From NCBI GenBank assembly GCA_948144175.1, contig CANXME010002543.1, positions 62,001-126,000 on the forward strand: a DNA stretch of 64,000 nt. Direction: 5' to 3'. Both the position numbers and the translations under genes were made by a program. A model generated the notes under the pieces. It did no database searches. It was not told the DNA's origin and was given only the letters and a program-made list of their open reading frames with translations. Each line of letters opens with the position of its first letter. The first letter of the stretch is position 1. This stretch comes from Closterium sp. NIES-65 (taxonomy: Eukaryota > Streptophyta > Zygnematophyceae > Desmidiales > Closteriaceae). Positions 9,380 through 20,716 of the stretch are shown in pieces.

Positions 9380-12300
9380 GTGCTGCCTCTACCTGCTGGA
9401 GTCTTGACGACTCTGCATTCTACCGCTACCGTCGCCTCGACGACCTCCACCGTGAGCGTTTCGACCCTCGTGTCTTCACCAATGTACTACTGCACTAGTT
9501 GAGTCTTACCTACCTGATCTAGGACCTTGCCAACCTGCACGAGTAGAGGCCTGTGTTTCCAGTCTTGATGCGTATGTATTTTCCACTCCAGGCACCTTTG
9601 AGGGTCTTTGTGTGGGAGCTGCAACTACCACAAGTCTAGCACCAGCCTTTGTCGCTGGCTCGGGTGCGACCTTACAAACTGCACAACTTTCTTTCACCCT
9701 AGACTCTGGAACGTCCAGCTGTTTTTTTCGCCTTGGCTGACCCTTCCGTGGGACCTGTAGTTGCCCATATCACCACCACTCTCCTTTGTCTGGCGGCTCC
9801 CTCTTGGTTTCTCACAGGTTACTATACCCCCTCGTTCTCTAGGAACCTGGTTAGTGTTAGTCACCTCTTCGACCTAGGTATAGTTACTACTTTCCCACTG
9901 GACGAGCCTGTTGCCTCCTGAACAATTGGTGTCATTGGGGCCCCTCTGGCCACTCCATAGGGAGCCGTGCTCTGGTCTGTACTCACTACACACTAGGTCC
10001 CACCATACTAGGTCAGGTCAGGTCATGTCAGGTTATATAGCTGCTATGTCGTGCGACTGTGGGTCACTCACCCACTCATCGGTCCTCTGGCACCACTATC
10101 CGTGTTACCCGTCGTTCACACGTCTCAGTAGGATGTTACATCACCATTTGGTTTCAGGTCTCCCTGGGTCACGCCCGCTTAATCGCTCGCCTATGCCGCT
10201 GTGCACTCCTTACGTCGAGGGACAGCAGCGTGCTGCCCCTCACTCCTAGTTACCCCCCACCACGGCTCCCTTCCAGACCTTGCACTTGGACGGGCCCCTC
10301 CCCGGTCCTTGGCCCACGTCCGGAGCGCAATTACTGATTAAGATGGATGACTACTCTGCTACACCACAATATTTTCCTTGCGACGGAAGACCAACGTGCC
10401 TATTGTCCTCCAGTTGTTGCTATTATCAAGAGGTGGCTCTCAAAGCCTGTGAAGGCTCCGCCTACACTCAGACCGTGATAGTGAGTTTTCTTCCACTCGC
10501 CTGGAGACGTACTGTCAGGGTCGGGGGATCATCCAGTTTTACACGCTACCAAACTCGTCGCAACAAAACAGGGTAGCCCAAGCGAAGCATCGGCCTGGTC
10601 ATGCAAGTTGCCCGGACCTCCATGTGCCATGCCAGTGCCCCCTAGTTCCTGTGGTCCCAGGCAGTCCGCTACGCCACGCACCAGTTGAACCTGTGGCCCA
10701 GTGACACATGGCTACAGGTGATGCAGGTCTCCCTTTGGAAAGGTTCTCCAGGCGTAGCAGCTGACTTTTGCGTCTGGGATTCTCTGGCTCACGTTCGCAC
10801 CGCTGACCCGAACAAGTTGTCTGCGCGCACTCTTGCGTGCATCTTTTTTGGCTTCCCTTTGGACGCCTCTGGCTGGATGTTTCACAACCCGGTCACACCA
10901 GTTCTTTAGTTCCCTGGATGTCACGTTCGACGAGTCTGTATGTTACTACAGGAGTCACCCCTACCGAGATAGTGAGGTCTTCCCCCCCGCTTTGTTCCTC
11001 ACCTTTGATCCCCCCCCCAGTCGCCCTAATAGCCCCCCCCCCCCTTTCATGTCCTGCCCTATCAGGTGTGTCGCAAATCACTCTGTAGTCGTCTCCCCCG
11101 CAGCATTCAGTCCATGTCGTGTCTGGGGGTGAGGGAGGTGCAGTTGCGGAGGGTGAGGGTATTGGGGCTACTGGAGCTGGTGGTGTCGGCTCTGGGGGTG
11201 CAGGGGGTGTGGGCGTGGAGGTCACTCCCCTAGAGGACACAGTAGCCTCGACTCGGCGGCCTCACTCCGCGTCACCCCCTAGCTTCCCGTCCGTCCCACA
11301 GTTCCCTCCTCGTTCTTCTCTGCGGCCGGTTGCTGTGGAGCCAGGGGGTGTTTCTGTGGGAGATAATGGAGGCAACGGGGGTGACGGTGGTGGAGGTGCT
11401 GGTTTTGGGGGTGCTGGAGCCAGAGGCACTTGCAATATGGCGCTTACACCGCGCACTGTACGTTTCCTGACCCGTGAGCAGCGTCTCCTCTGGTTGGAGA
11501 GGGAGGAGTGGGAGCGGTTTGAGGAGGGGTCACTATTGCAGCAGCAGGTACAGTTGCAGTTGCAACAGGAGAGAGTAGAGGAGTCACAACTACAGCAGCA
11601 AGAGCAGGTGCAGTCATAGTAGGAGAGGGTAGAGCAAGAGTCCCGCCCATAGCAGCAGGTGTAGTTGCTGACACAACAGGAGAGGGTAGAGGAGGAGTTA
11701 CGGTCGCAGCAGGAGGCGCAGCTGCAGCTGCAGCAGGAGAGCGCGGAGGAGGAGCCACAGGAGCAGCAGCAAAGGCAAGTGCCGTCGCAGCACACGCTAG
11801 AGGAGGCGGAGCAGCAGCGACTTGCCCGACCCTGCACCTACATGCTTGGTTCGTGGTCCCCTACCATCCCTTCCTGTTCCTCTTGTCGAGTCCCTTTCAT
11901 CGTCCCCGTAAACTCGTCGTTCTCCCCTCAATCATGCTGTGTCTCCAGAGCCTAGTCGGTCCTGTTACCGTACAGACGGGCCGTTTCGCCTTGTTCTTCG
12001 CTCTCGTGTTCCACCTCCTCCTTTCCTTCCACAGCCTCCAGAGTCATCCCTCACTGTGCTTCACGACCTGTTGTCCGACTACGTTTGTGCCTCCCGTCCT
12101 GTCGTCTCCCGTGTTTTGTTCCATCACTCACCCGAGTGCCCCCCCATTGTCTGTCTCGGCTCTTGTTACCACTGCCGCTGTCTTTGCCTCTTCCCACCAC
12201 CTTGATTACGCCACTAACCTGGTGAGTGGCCCTGCTCGTTTACAGTCCTCTGGAGGTGCTCCTGTCTTTCTCCTGAAGGTCCTTGAGGACAAGCAGTTCG

Positions 12301-13008
12301 AGCTTGGTTTCCTTGTGGCCGCTGTTCCTCATCTCTGGGCCATGCTGCTTGCCCCTGAGGGGGGTACAGACACATTTGACATCCCAATCCCTCGCACCCA
12401 CGTCGAGGCAATCTTGGGACCCTGGGCTTCGTACTCGATAGCGAGAGAGGAGGCAGAGATGGCATCTTATAGGTCTCCATGCACCTATGCTGACGCCGTT
12501 CCACCATATAGGGCGAACGTCGTCAGTGGCATGTGGCTCTACAAGGTGTAGCGGCCGCCTGGATCACCACCGGTGTTCAAGGAGCGCTATGTGGCAAGAG
12601 GCTTCAGCCACCAAGACGGAGTATACCTTTTCCAAACCCTTGCTCCCACCCAGAAGATGACCACTCTTTGGGTGTTGTTGCATATCGTAGCTCAGCTCGA
12701 CTACGAGTTGCAGTCCTTGAACTTCTCCACAACGTTTCTGTATGGGAGCCTTCATGACCAGATCTGGCTGCGTCGCCCACCTGGATTCACTAGCTCTTTC
12801 CCTGCTGGGACCTAGTGGCAGCTGCATCGACCGAGATGGCCTGCCCTAGGCTACCCATCTTTGCCACTCCTGACAGACACGCACTGTCCTCCGTGAAGAA
12901 GGAACTCCAGATGAGACACAGTTGTATTGACCTTGGTAAGCTGCAGCGCTACCTTGGTCTACCGATCACCAAAATCAAGGCAACTGGCACCATTACACTG
13001 CTGAAATC
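9380..13008 (+). pseudogene. Copia family II gag-pol relic, YVDD segment deleted
   Basis: A heavily broken plus-strand Copia polyprotein, unrelated in detail to family I. In order I see a protease motif (TLDSGTSS, Asp codon at 9,702-9,704), a pre-integrase stretch to 9,921, a weak integrase core (DDYSATPQYFP, near 10,345), the integrase C-terminal block (SLAHVRT ... IFFGFPLDASGWMF, 10,770-10,890, then DVTFDESVCYYRSHPYRD), a Gly- then Gln/Glu-rich linker (11,119-11,830), and reverse transcriptase (WLYKV, stop at 12,549-12,551, then FKERYVARGFS, FQTLAPTQKMTTL, IWLRRPPGF). Near 12,840 the frame jumps to FATPDRHALSSVKKEL, so the palm with YVDD is missing. It ends near 13,008 against the GH81 duplication. 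Many stops and frameshifts; clearly dead. Confidence 0.8.
11530..11830. repeat. CAG/GAG-rich Gln-Glu coding repeat in family II linker
   Basis: Tandem CAGCAG, GAGGAG and CAGTTGCAG blocks encode poly-Gln/Glu (LQQQ, VEESQLQQQEQ) between integrase and reverse transcriptase. Frame breaks inside it (for example the TAG at 11,617-11,619) show it is no longer coding. Confidence 0.6.
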
Positions 13009-14716
13009 ACAACACCTTCTTTATGTTCACCTTTCATGTTCTCCCTGACTTTTTCCGCTCATCTGTCATAATCTGTCTGCCAGTCATCTCAAGAAACGGG
13101 GTCAAGCAACTAGAAAGTGATGAGGCCGTATACATTAGAACATAATGAGGGGAGAGGGAAGGGAATAGGAATGGAAGTTGGGTTGAGAGGGGCGAGATGG
13201 ACTATTGCAGTGATTGCAGCGCCTCTTTGTTGCCACCAATAGCCATCCGCCATCGAGGAGGAGAGGTGGGGGAAAGAGGGAATGAAGGTTGGAGAGAAGG
13301 GGAAAGAGAGCAACACGTGGGGCATGGGGAAGGTGTTGAAAGTGGTAGGCAAGGCAGTTGTGGTGCACGTAATGTGGAAGGCATGGAGAGGTGCAGCCCG
13401 ACTGAGATGGTGGGGGAGTAGATGGGAAGGTGATGGAGGGAAGATGAGGAACATGCAAGAGGGGGAGGGACACTTGGTTCGTGCATAGAATGACGTACGA
13501 AATGGGATGGGACATGGCTCCCAATGAGGCGGAGTCCGAGGTGGCTGCTTTTGGAGATGGTTACTGTATTTGGGAAAGAAAAAAGGAGGAAAAGCAATGC
13601 CATGAGTATAAATAGAGATGTTGACTATACATGTGAGCAAGGCCATGTGAAAGCCGTTTTGTACATGCACAAATACCAAAATATACTGTATGAGACGCCA
13701 GAGCATATTGGTCTTGGAGTTGCCATCATCAAACGCCGTTAGAGCAGCAATGTTCGTCCTGGCCCCCTGCGGGTCGTACAACGCCTGCAGCGCCCACGCG
13801 AAGTTGCGCCACTCGTGCGTGGTGGCGCGAGTCAGCACGGGTTGCGCCCACTCCACGAGCTGCTTGGCAAACTCGTGGTCCGGGAAGAGGTGGGTGAGGA
13901 AGGGCGAGACGGGCAGCACCTGGATGCCCACGCGCTTCTCCATGTCCGCAGGCGGGGCGAACTACAGTGCCGCGTCACACATGGTGGACCACAGCATTCC
14001 CACCACGCGATTGCCATCCGCAAATACCACATTGTAGCCAGGTGAGAGGGAGGGATGCGGATAAGACGAGGCCAGCGGCATGTGCATGAGGGTCTGGCCG
14101 GCGAGGGCCTCCACGGCGGCCAGCGTGGCGCCCAGCGTGGCGAGCGGCTGGTTACCCAGCACGGACGCCAGCAGCGCCGCCGCGTAGTACGCGTTGGCCG
14201 CCTCGCAAAAGCTCTCCTGGTTGCGCCCGTCGACGAATTCAAACAGCCCGCTGGCCCACGAGTGCAGCGCGTACGCGTCAAAGTGCCGCAGCCTCGGGAA
14301 CAGTGCACTCCGCAGACATGTAGTCCACCATCAGGTCCTTGAGTGGCGCACGGTACTGGTCGCGCCACGCGGAATCAAACTTGGCGACGGTGGCAGCGGC
14401 ATAGATGAAGTAGCCGTAGTGGAAGTGGTGGTCGTTGTACATGCCCGCTCCAAACTCCGCCCCCTGGTCACGCAACCCCGCCTCACTAACCACGCCACCC
14501 TACGTAGGGTCGTACAGCAAGCGGTTACCAGAGAAGGTACCGTCCAGCCATGCGGAGAGCACCGTCCGCAGGGGCGGCAGCACGGCGGCCAGGCTGTCCT
14601 CATCCCGCACCTGCTTTGCGATTAGCGCCAGGCGGGTGGCACGCGCTGCTGTCTTGCTGAAGGAGTAGGTGGAGGGGGCGGAGAGGGGTGGCAGCGCCGC
14701 CACGTCCTGCTTGAGG
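13009..14716 (-). pseudogene. GH81 endo-1,3-beta-glucanase fragment, copy 1 (3' half plus flank)
   Basis: Duplicate of the 3' part of the GH81 gene at 59,549-62,284, with its downstream flank. Reading leftward from 14,716 the protein starts at LKQDVAALPPL, then KQVRDEDSLAAVLPPL, SAWLDGTFSGNRLLYDP, YNDHHFHYGYFIYAAA, HSWASGLFEF, NQESFCEAANAYYAAAL, and ends VEWAQPVL ... DDGNSKTNML near 13,710. GH81 enzymes hydrolyse beta-1,3-glucan (callose or laminarin), and the YNDHHFHYGYF, HSWASGL and NQES blocks are family hallmarks. Lesions: Trp to TAG at 14,500-14,502, a deletion of about 5 nt near 14,295-14,310 (frameshift before RHFD), and Trp to TAG at 13,962-13,964. The native stop region is deleted near 13,690. 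Both ends are breakpoints: family II Copia on the left, an LTR on the right. Confidence 0.85.
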
Positions 14717-14717
14717 T

Positions 14718-15810
14718 TGTTGGTATAAGCGCCTAATAAACTCAAGCTATTAAGACTTTATCACACTTAAAACCTCTCATCAGGGTCACCTCCAAGGGTC
14801 CTTGGGTGCCTGGTACAAGACCAGCCCCCATCCTCGGGTCCGAGTTTGTAGAGAGAGGGATCAAGAGGGACTTAGTCAAAACAGCAAGAGTACCTTGAAC
14901 GTCGCGCAGTGTATCGTGCAGACCGTCGACCGGATTAAACTGAGAATTTCCTATATCGAAGCTCGCTTTAAGAGCTTTAAAATGAACCAAGTTGCCTCGC
15001 GAAAAGTTATGCCATTACGAAGTTATGGCTCGGACACCGTTTGCCTAGCGTTCGAGTGCTAGCGTACTAGCGTTGACTCGGGTAGCATTCCGCCGTCGCA
15101 CCGCGTAGAAACGAATTTCCAGGAAGATAGGAATTCGCTTGAATCAATTTCACTATATTCAGGTACAAACAGAGAAGGAATATATAGTTCTAGCTAGCAA
15201 GGACCTTGCGAATAAACCTGGGAACAACGAAGGATGATCCCAAATAATTCTAGGCAACAGAACCAACCTGGCTGGACAAAACAGCAGGTGGTAGGTTGGT
15301 AAACAACCTCTGGTTCTGTTTTTCCAACCTGGGAAAACAACAACCAGGTTCAGGTCCTAAAAACAGAACCTGTTTTGTCTTTGCCCAACCAGCCAAAAAC
15401 TGGTTCCGCTGGTTTCCCCTGGCCCTGTAGCATGCAGATACAGACAAACAACATCCAACCTTCACCTAAATTGTACCCCTATAGTGCCTGCCCTGCTACA
15501 CTATAGTCAACCAAACAAAACACTACAATTTCGAGTTGGATAGAACTGAATCTGCGCAATCAAGTAAGCCGAACCACAAAGCTTCCATCTTGGGTTCCTT
15601 TGCGAGCTCGTCCTTTCTGCTTGTACTGTTCATAGCGCGTACAATGTTGTGCCGAAGCGCATAATGCGCGAGTACCTGCAAATGCTTCAAGCGAAAATTG
15701 CGAAAGCAAACAAACACACGAACATTCCATTCATACCCAAATGCTTTCGCACATGCATACTCGTACAAACAGACGGCAGGATGTCGTGCAATGTGAATTT
15801 GCACTCAACA
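14718..15810 (-). repeat. Solo family I LTR without matching target duplication
   Basis: Complete 1,093-bp LTR with TGTTGG start and CAACA end, with no internal region attached. The flanking 5-mers differ (GAGGT on the left, AGGAG on the right), and the two sides are unrelated sequences (GH81 fragment and family III Copia). Inference: a product of LTR-LTR recombination between two different insertions. Confidence 0.85.
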
Positions 15811-16416
15811 AGGAGCGACCAGCACCGGCGCGAGGTTGACCGCTGCCTCGCTTATCTCGCCAACACTTGTGACACAGCCTTGGAGTTTGGAGGTGGACCA
15901 GAGTCACTAAAGCTGGTCCGCTACGTGGACGTTGACGATGCTGGCAACAGGCAGAACCGGACGAGCACGGGAGGCTACGTATTCATCTTTGGAGGGGCCG
16001 CAGTCTCCTAGTCAAGCCAGCGCATCACGTGCGTGACACTTTCATTGACAGATTCAGAGTACATGGCTGCCACGGAAGTCGGCAAGGAGGGACGCCGACT
16101 TCGCGTCCTCCTTGCAGAGTTCCGGCTGCTGGACGCCAAGACGCTGACCGTCCTTCGGGTGGACAACAAGTCGGCCGTCATAGCCGCCGAGGGTCTAGGG
16201 CTGCAGGGCAACCTCAAGCACATGGAGCGATATACCTGACTACAGCATATGGTGAAGCGCAGGAAATTCACGCTGAAGTACATCCCTGACCATCGAGCAG
16301 CCGGCCGACTTCCTGAGGAAAGCGCTGCAATTTATGGCCTTCAACCAGTGCCCCGTCACAATCGGCCAAGAGCGTCTGGCCGACGTCGGCGACGGTCACG
16401 ATGACGTGCAGCTGTA
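15811..16416 (+). pseudogene. Copia family III RNase H tail
   Basis: C-terminal end of a third Copia family on the plus strand. Readable blocks are VRYVDVDDAGN, NRTSTGGYVFIFGGAAVS, a stop where Trp is expected (TAG at about 16,009), TDSEYMAATEVGKEGRRLR, VDNKSA, GNLKHMERY, and then, after a stop and a frameshift near 16,290, EQPADFLRKAL with a final stop at 16,414-16,416. The Asp/Glu/Asp pattern is that of the RNase H domain that removes the RNA strand during reverse transcription. Everything upstream (gag to reverse transcriptase) is absent; the left edge abuts the solo LTR at 15,810. Not functional. Confidence 0.8.
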
Positions 16417-16534
16417 GGTGCCATGCCTTCGTGCATGGGTGGTGTGGTGATCAGCCTGTTGTGTGTTGTGTGCACGTCGACGAGCTGTTCTCCGAGTGGT
16501 GCTGTCGTGCGGGCTGGAGGCCCAAACGTGAACG

Positions 16535-17400
16535 CGGCGGGGGAGTGTCAACGGGAGTTGTGTGTTGGCCCCGTCATCGCTTGGGCGGAGCCGAATTCAT
16601 GGTCGGGTGTGCGGGAGGTGCAGCCGACCCGCAGCAGTGGGCGATGCCGACTTGGGCAAGCTGGTCGACAGAGTAGGTCGACCTGCACGGGGCCACTACA
16701 ATGCCACCGACTTTGGGACGCCGGTGGCCGACTTCGACCCGGTGGTCGACAAGGGGAGACGTCGACTTGGGCATGGCACCGACTTTGGGAGGTCAACCTG
16801 GGAGGGCATCGACTTGGTGACGCCAACCTGGTTAAGCCGACTTGGTATGGTCAGCTGACTGTTGGGCTGGTCGACCTGGAGCTGGTCGACCAGGGGTGTG
16901 GTCAACCGGTGATGGTCCTCGACATAGGCGGTCGACGGGCACAAGGAGGAACAACTGGTCAACGTGGTTGCCTAGTCGACCAGGTTACCCGGGCGACAGG
17001 GTTCTGCGGAGGGTCACGGTAGTCGCCCAGGTGTTTCTGGCAAAGCCGACCTCTGAGGTGGTATCCCGAGGTCGGCATGTCTGATCAGGTGCACTCAATA
17101 GCACGTGGATGATTTGGTGTCTGCTCTGTGCAGGTGACGGGGCACAGCACGCCAATCAACTGTGAGCACTTGCAAAGTAGGTGCGCTGCTGTTTTGCGAG
17201 TGCAATGCTATGCAGCCGCCTTGCTGCAGCGTTGGAACGCCGTCGACTTGCAGCGTTGGCAGACCGCAACTTTGCACTGCTGGAGCATGGTCGACTGTGC
17301 AGCGCTGGAACGTGGTCGACCGTGCTGTGCTGGCAGTCTACCTATATGCTTGGTAGCATCTAATGCAGTCATTGTTGCCTTGCTATTGTCAACCATTGTT
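16535..17400 (+). repeat. Polypurine tract and probable 3' LTR of Copia family III
   Basis: GCGGCGGGGGAG at about 16,534-16,545 looks like a polypurine tract, and TGTCAACGGGAGTTG from 16,546 looks like an LTR start. The following 850 bp hold about eleven GTCGAC palindromes and repeated GGTCGACC, CGACTTGG and GCTGGAACGTGG words. The right end is not sharply visible; CTCAAC near 17,400 is a guess. Confidence 0.5.
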
Positions 17401-18569
17401 CTCAACTTTTGCTAGTGAAACTCTTGCCAAGTCTCCCCGTGAATATGTGCGTGGAGGGAACCCAAGAAAACGACTAAGGAACGCTATGATCACTTCTACC
17501 TGTGCCTTCCCTGTAGCTCCCGTTGTAGTAGATATCTCCGCAGAGAGGAAGGGTAGTACTACTGAGAGAAGTGGGGGGAATGGATGACATGACAGATGAT
17601 GGCGTTGCATAGAAAAACGGTTTTCATATCCATTATTATGCTGCAAACAGGATCGGGGAGGGTCATAATGGGGCAAAATAGGCCAAGGAGCGAAGGGAGG
17701 TGAGACGGGAACAGTGTGGAATAGAAAATTAAGGTTCGCTCTGACTTCCCTCACTTCTGTGGCATATCAACTTATCTACTGCCATGACATATTGATGTGT
17801 CCATTTGAAGCAATGGGACCAAAGAGCATCGGACCTTGGGATGGGAGAATGCATGCATGGGATCAAGGGGTATAAGAGCACGATTCCAGTATGCCAGTTT
17901 TGTTTTGTTTTTTCTTTTTCTTTTTCTAGGAGGCGAAAATGTAGTATATGATGCGATTATACAATGCAAAATATCACAATTGTAACCCATTCTAGTGGAC
18001 TGCTCAGTTTTTGGCAATTGGATCCCGTTACTGTACATGCCCTCTCTCAAGATAACACAGCACGTTCGAGAAAGCTGGGCATCAATCCATTGTTATAATC
18101 ACAATAGGCTCAAATGTACATAAAACGAAAGATAGAGCGCACAATTGGATTTCTCTGCACAGCAGCTTCAAACATTGATAGCGTTTTGGTCACAGCTCCA
18201 AATGACCTGATTCATATTGGATCTGGAGCTTCGGACATTTTACATAGCACGATTTTGTCAAATATTGACAACGCAACTTCAGTTTGAAGAAACGGCACTC
18301 TGTCAGCCACTATAGTCTCGGGACTCAAACTAGGAAGAGTTACGAGTCGTAAATGACTTCCAGCCCCTACAAACCTCAAGAGCCGAGTTCCAAGGAGCTA
18401 TAACAGAGTCAAACCGTCCCCACTCTCGAAAGGTGTGGAAACCACCCACCATAAGGGTCTACACCAAGAACTATGCTACACTACACAATTCAATGAATTT
18501 TTTTTGCGAGCTCTTAATGCTCTTGATTCTTTAGATGAAGGCTTTGGGTCTTCAGCATAAATTCCTGCT
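17401..18569. other. No gene seen; moderately AT-rich spacer
   Basis: Only short frames without recognisable motifs. It ends with CTGCT (18,565-18,569), the left target duplication of element R. Confidence 0.5.
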
Positions 18570-19662
18570 TGTTGGGTGCAAATTCACATTGCACGACATC
18601 CTGCCGTCTGTTTGTACGAGTATGCGTGTGCGAATGCATTTGCGTGTGAATGGTATGTTCGTGTGTTTGTTTGCTTTCGCAATTTTCGCTTGAAGCATTT
18701 GCAGGTACTCGCGCATTATGCGTTTCGGCACAACATTGTACGCGCTATGAACAGTACAAGCAGAAAGGACGAGCTTGCAAAGGAACCCAAGATGGAAGCT
18801 TTGTGGTTCGGCTTACTTGATTGCGCAGATTCAGTTCTATCCAACTCGAAATTGTACTGTTTTGTTTGGTTGACTATAGTGTAGCACAGCAGGCACTATA
18901 GGGGTACAATTTAGGTAAAGGTTGGATGTTGTTTGTCTGTATCTGCATGCTACAGGGCCAGGGGAAACCAGCGGAACCAGCATTTGGCTGGTTGGGCAAA
19001 GACAAAACAGGTTCTGTTTTTAGGACCTGAACCTGGTTGTTGTTTTCCCAGGTTGGAAAAACAGAACCAGAGGTTGTTCACCAACCTACCACCTGCTATT
19101 TTGTCCAGCCAGGTTGGTTCTGTTGCTTGGAATTATTTGGGATCATCCCTGGTTGTTCCCAGGTTGATTCCCAAGGTCCTTGCTAGCTAGAGCTATTTAT
19201 TCCTTCTCTGTTTGTACCTGAATATAGTGAAATTGATTCAAGCGAATTCCTCCCTTCCTGGAATTTCGTTTCTACGTGGTGCGACGGCGGAATGCTACTC
19301 GAGTCAACGCTAGTACGCTAGCACTCCAACGCTAGGCTAACGCTGTCCGAGCCATAACTTCGTAATGGCAAAACTTTTCGCAAGGCAACTTGGCTTATTT
19401 TAAAGCTCTTAGAGTGAGCTTCGATATAGTAAATTCTCAGCTTAATCCGATCTACGGTCTGCACGATACGCTGCGCGACGTTCAAGGTACTCTTGCTGTT
19501 TTGACTAAGTCCCTCTTGAACCCTCTCTCTACAAACTCGGACCCGAGGATAGGGGCTGGTCTTGTACCAGGCACCCAAGGACCCTTGGAGGTGACCCCGA
19601 GGAGAGGTTTTAAGTGTGATAAAGTCTTAATAGCTTGAGTTTATTAGGCCCTTACACCAACA
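18570..19662 (+). repeat. 5' LTR of element R
   Basis: 1,093 bp, TGTTGGGTGCAAATTC to CACCAACA. The U3 part (about 18,930-19,180) is packed with CCTGGTT/AACCAGG words. A CTATTTATT box near 19,194 and the start of R probably follow. Transcription would run rightward into gag. Confidence 0.92.
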
Positions 19663-19665
19663 AGC

Positions 19666-19677
19666 TGGTATCAGAGC
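19666..19677 (+). promoter_or_regulatory. Primer-binding site of element R (initiator tRNA-Met)
   Basis: TGGTATCAGAGC lies three bases after the LTR end. It is complementary to the 3' end of plant initiator tRNA-Met and primes minus-strand DNA synthesis. Only 31 nt lie between it and the gag ATG. Confidence 0.9.
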
Positions 19678-19708
19678 TGCGTTATAGTGATCCTCGTTAT
19701 AGGTAGCT

Positions 19709-20716
19709 ATGGGGGGCAACACCTCGGCGGTAGCTGGTGAATCTTCAGCCCAAGATCGTAGCGGCAGCCAAGATTCTGGTGTTTCTGCGCCAAGGGGAGC
19801 GCGAACAAGCCAGGGCTCGCTGATCAAGGAGGTGCTGAAAAACTTCACCGTCGAGAAGTTGAATGGTGAGGGTTATGATGATTGGGCCTGGAAAATGCAA
19901 CTTTTTTTCCGTCAGATCGGTTTGCTGAAACTAATGATTGGGGAGGAGCCTAGACCGAGTGACCCCGCCCTTCAGGAAGATTGGGACGAGCGCGCCTCGG
20001 CTGGCTACTACTTGATGTCGCAGAGTTTGGAGCTGAACCAGCGTCACCACGTCATGCATCTGCTGCCGGAGGTTGAGTGCGGTCCGAAGGCGTGGACGGT
20101 GTTGAAGGAGCTGCACGCCCCTACCTCCGTCGCTGCGACGCTCATGATGGGGAGGGAGCTGTCCGCGTTGCGCCTAAGCGAGGGAGAGCCGGTGCAACCC
20201 ATTCTGGATAAGATGCATGATCTCTAAGCTAAGCTGGCGATCGCGGGAATCACCTACCCGGAGCAGACCAAGTGCCTGAAGATGCTCTCGCTGCTGCCGG
20301 AATCGTGGCTTGAATTCACGAGCGGATTGAGCCTGCCGCAGAACCAGAGCTTGTGGACGCTCGAGTGGGTGCGGACGAATATTCTGGAGGAGGACTTCCG
20401 TCGCCGCCAACTGAGAGGTGGAGACGACGGTAGCAGCGGGTACAGGATGCAAGGGAGCCGACGTGGCAAAGGACGTGGCTTCGGTGGTGCTGGACGCGGT
20501 GCAAAGAAAGACGACGACTCCAACGACCAACAAGGAGGTACCGATTGGGGTCGCGGTGCGAAATCTGGACGTGGGGGCAAGTCGGGTGCTGGTGGCAAAA
20601 TGAAAGGGAGTTGCTGGTATTGTGAGAAGGAAGGGCACCCCTGGTTTTTGTGCTATAAGAAACCCGATGGATGGACCCCCCAGAATCGTCACCACGATGG
20701 CGGCGCGCGGAGGAAC
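19709..20716 (+). pseudogene. gag: Element R gag, 5' piece
   Basis: ATG at 19,709 begins the family gag (MGGNTSAVAGES). A stop at 20,225-20,227 replaces a Tyr codon (DL-stop-AKL against DLYAKL). The frame then continues through LLPESWLEFTSGLSL, the RG-rich linker and the CCHC knuckle (about 20,610-20,651) to 20,716, where element A interrupts it. The reading resumes at 27,539. With the early stop the gag product would be only 172 residues and lack the knuckle, so this copy cannot build its own particles. Confidence 0.88.

Noticed and set aside
11262..11837. Cys/Ser-rich 191-codon minus-strand frame
   Set aside because: Antisense translation of the CAG-rich linker of the family II Copia.
13110..13943. 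277-codon minus-strand frame at the GH81 fragment
   Set aside because: Only the first 80 or so codons are GH81. The rest reads into non-coding flank because copy 1 has lost the native stop.
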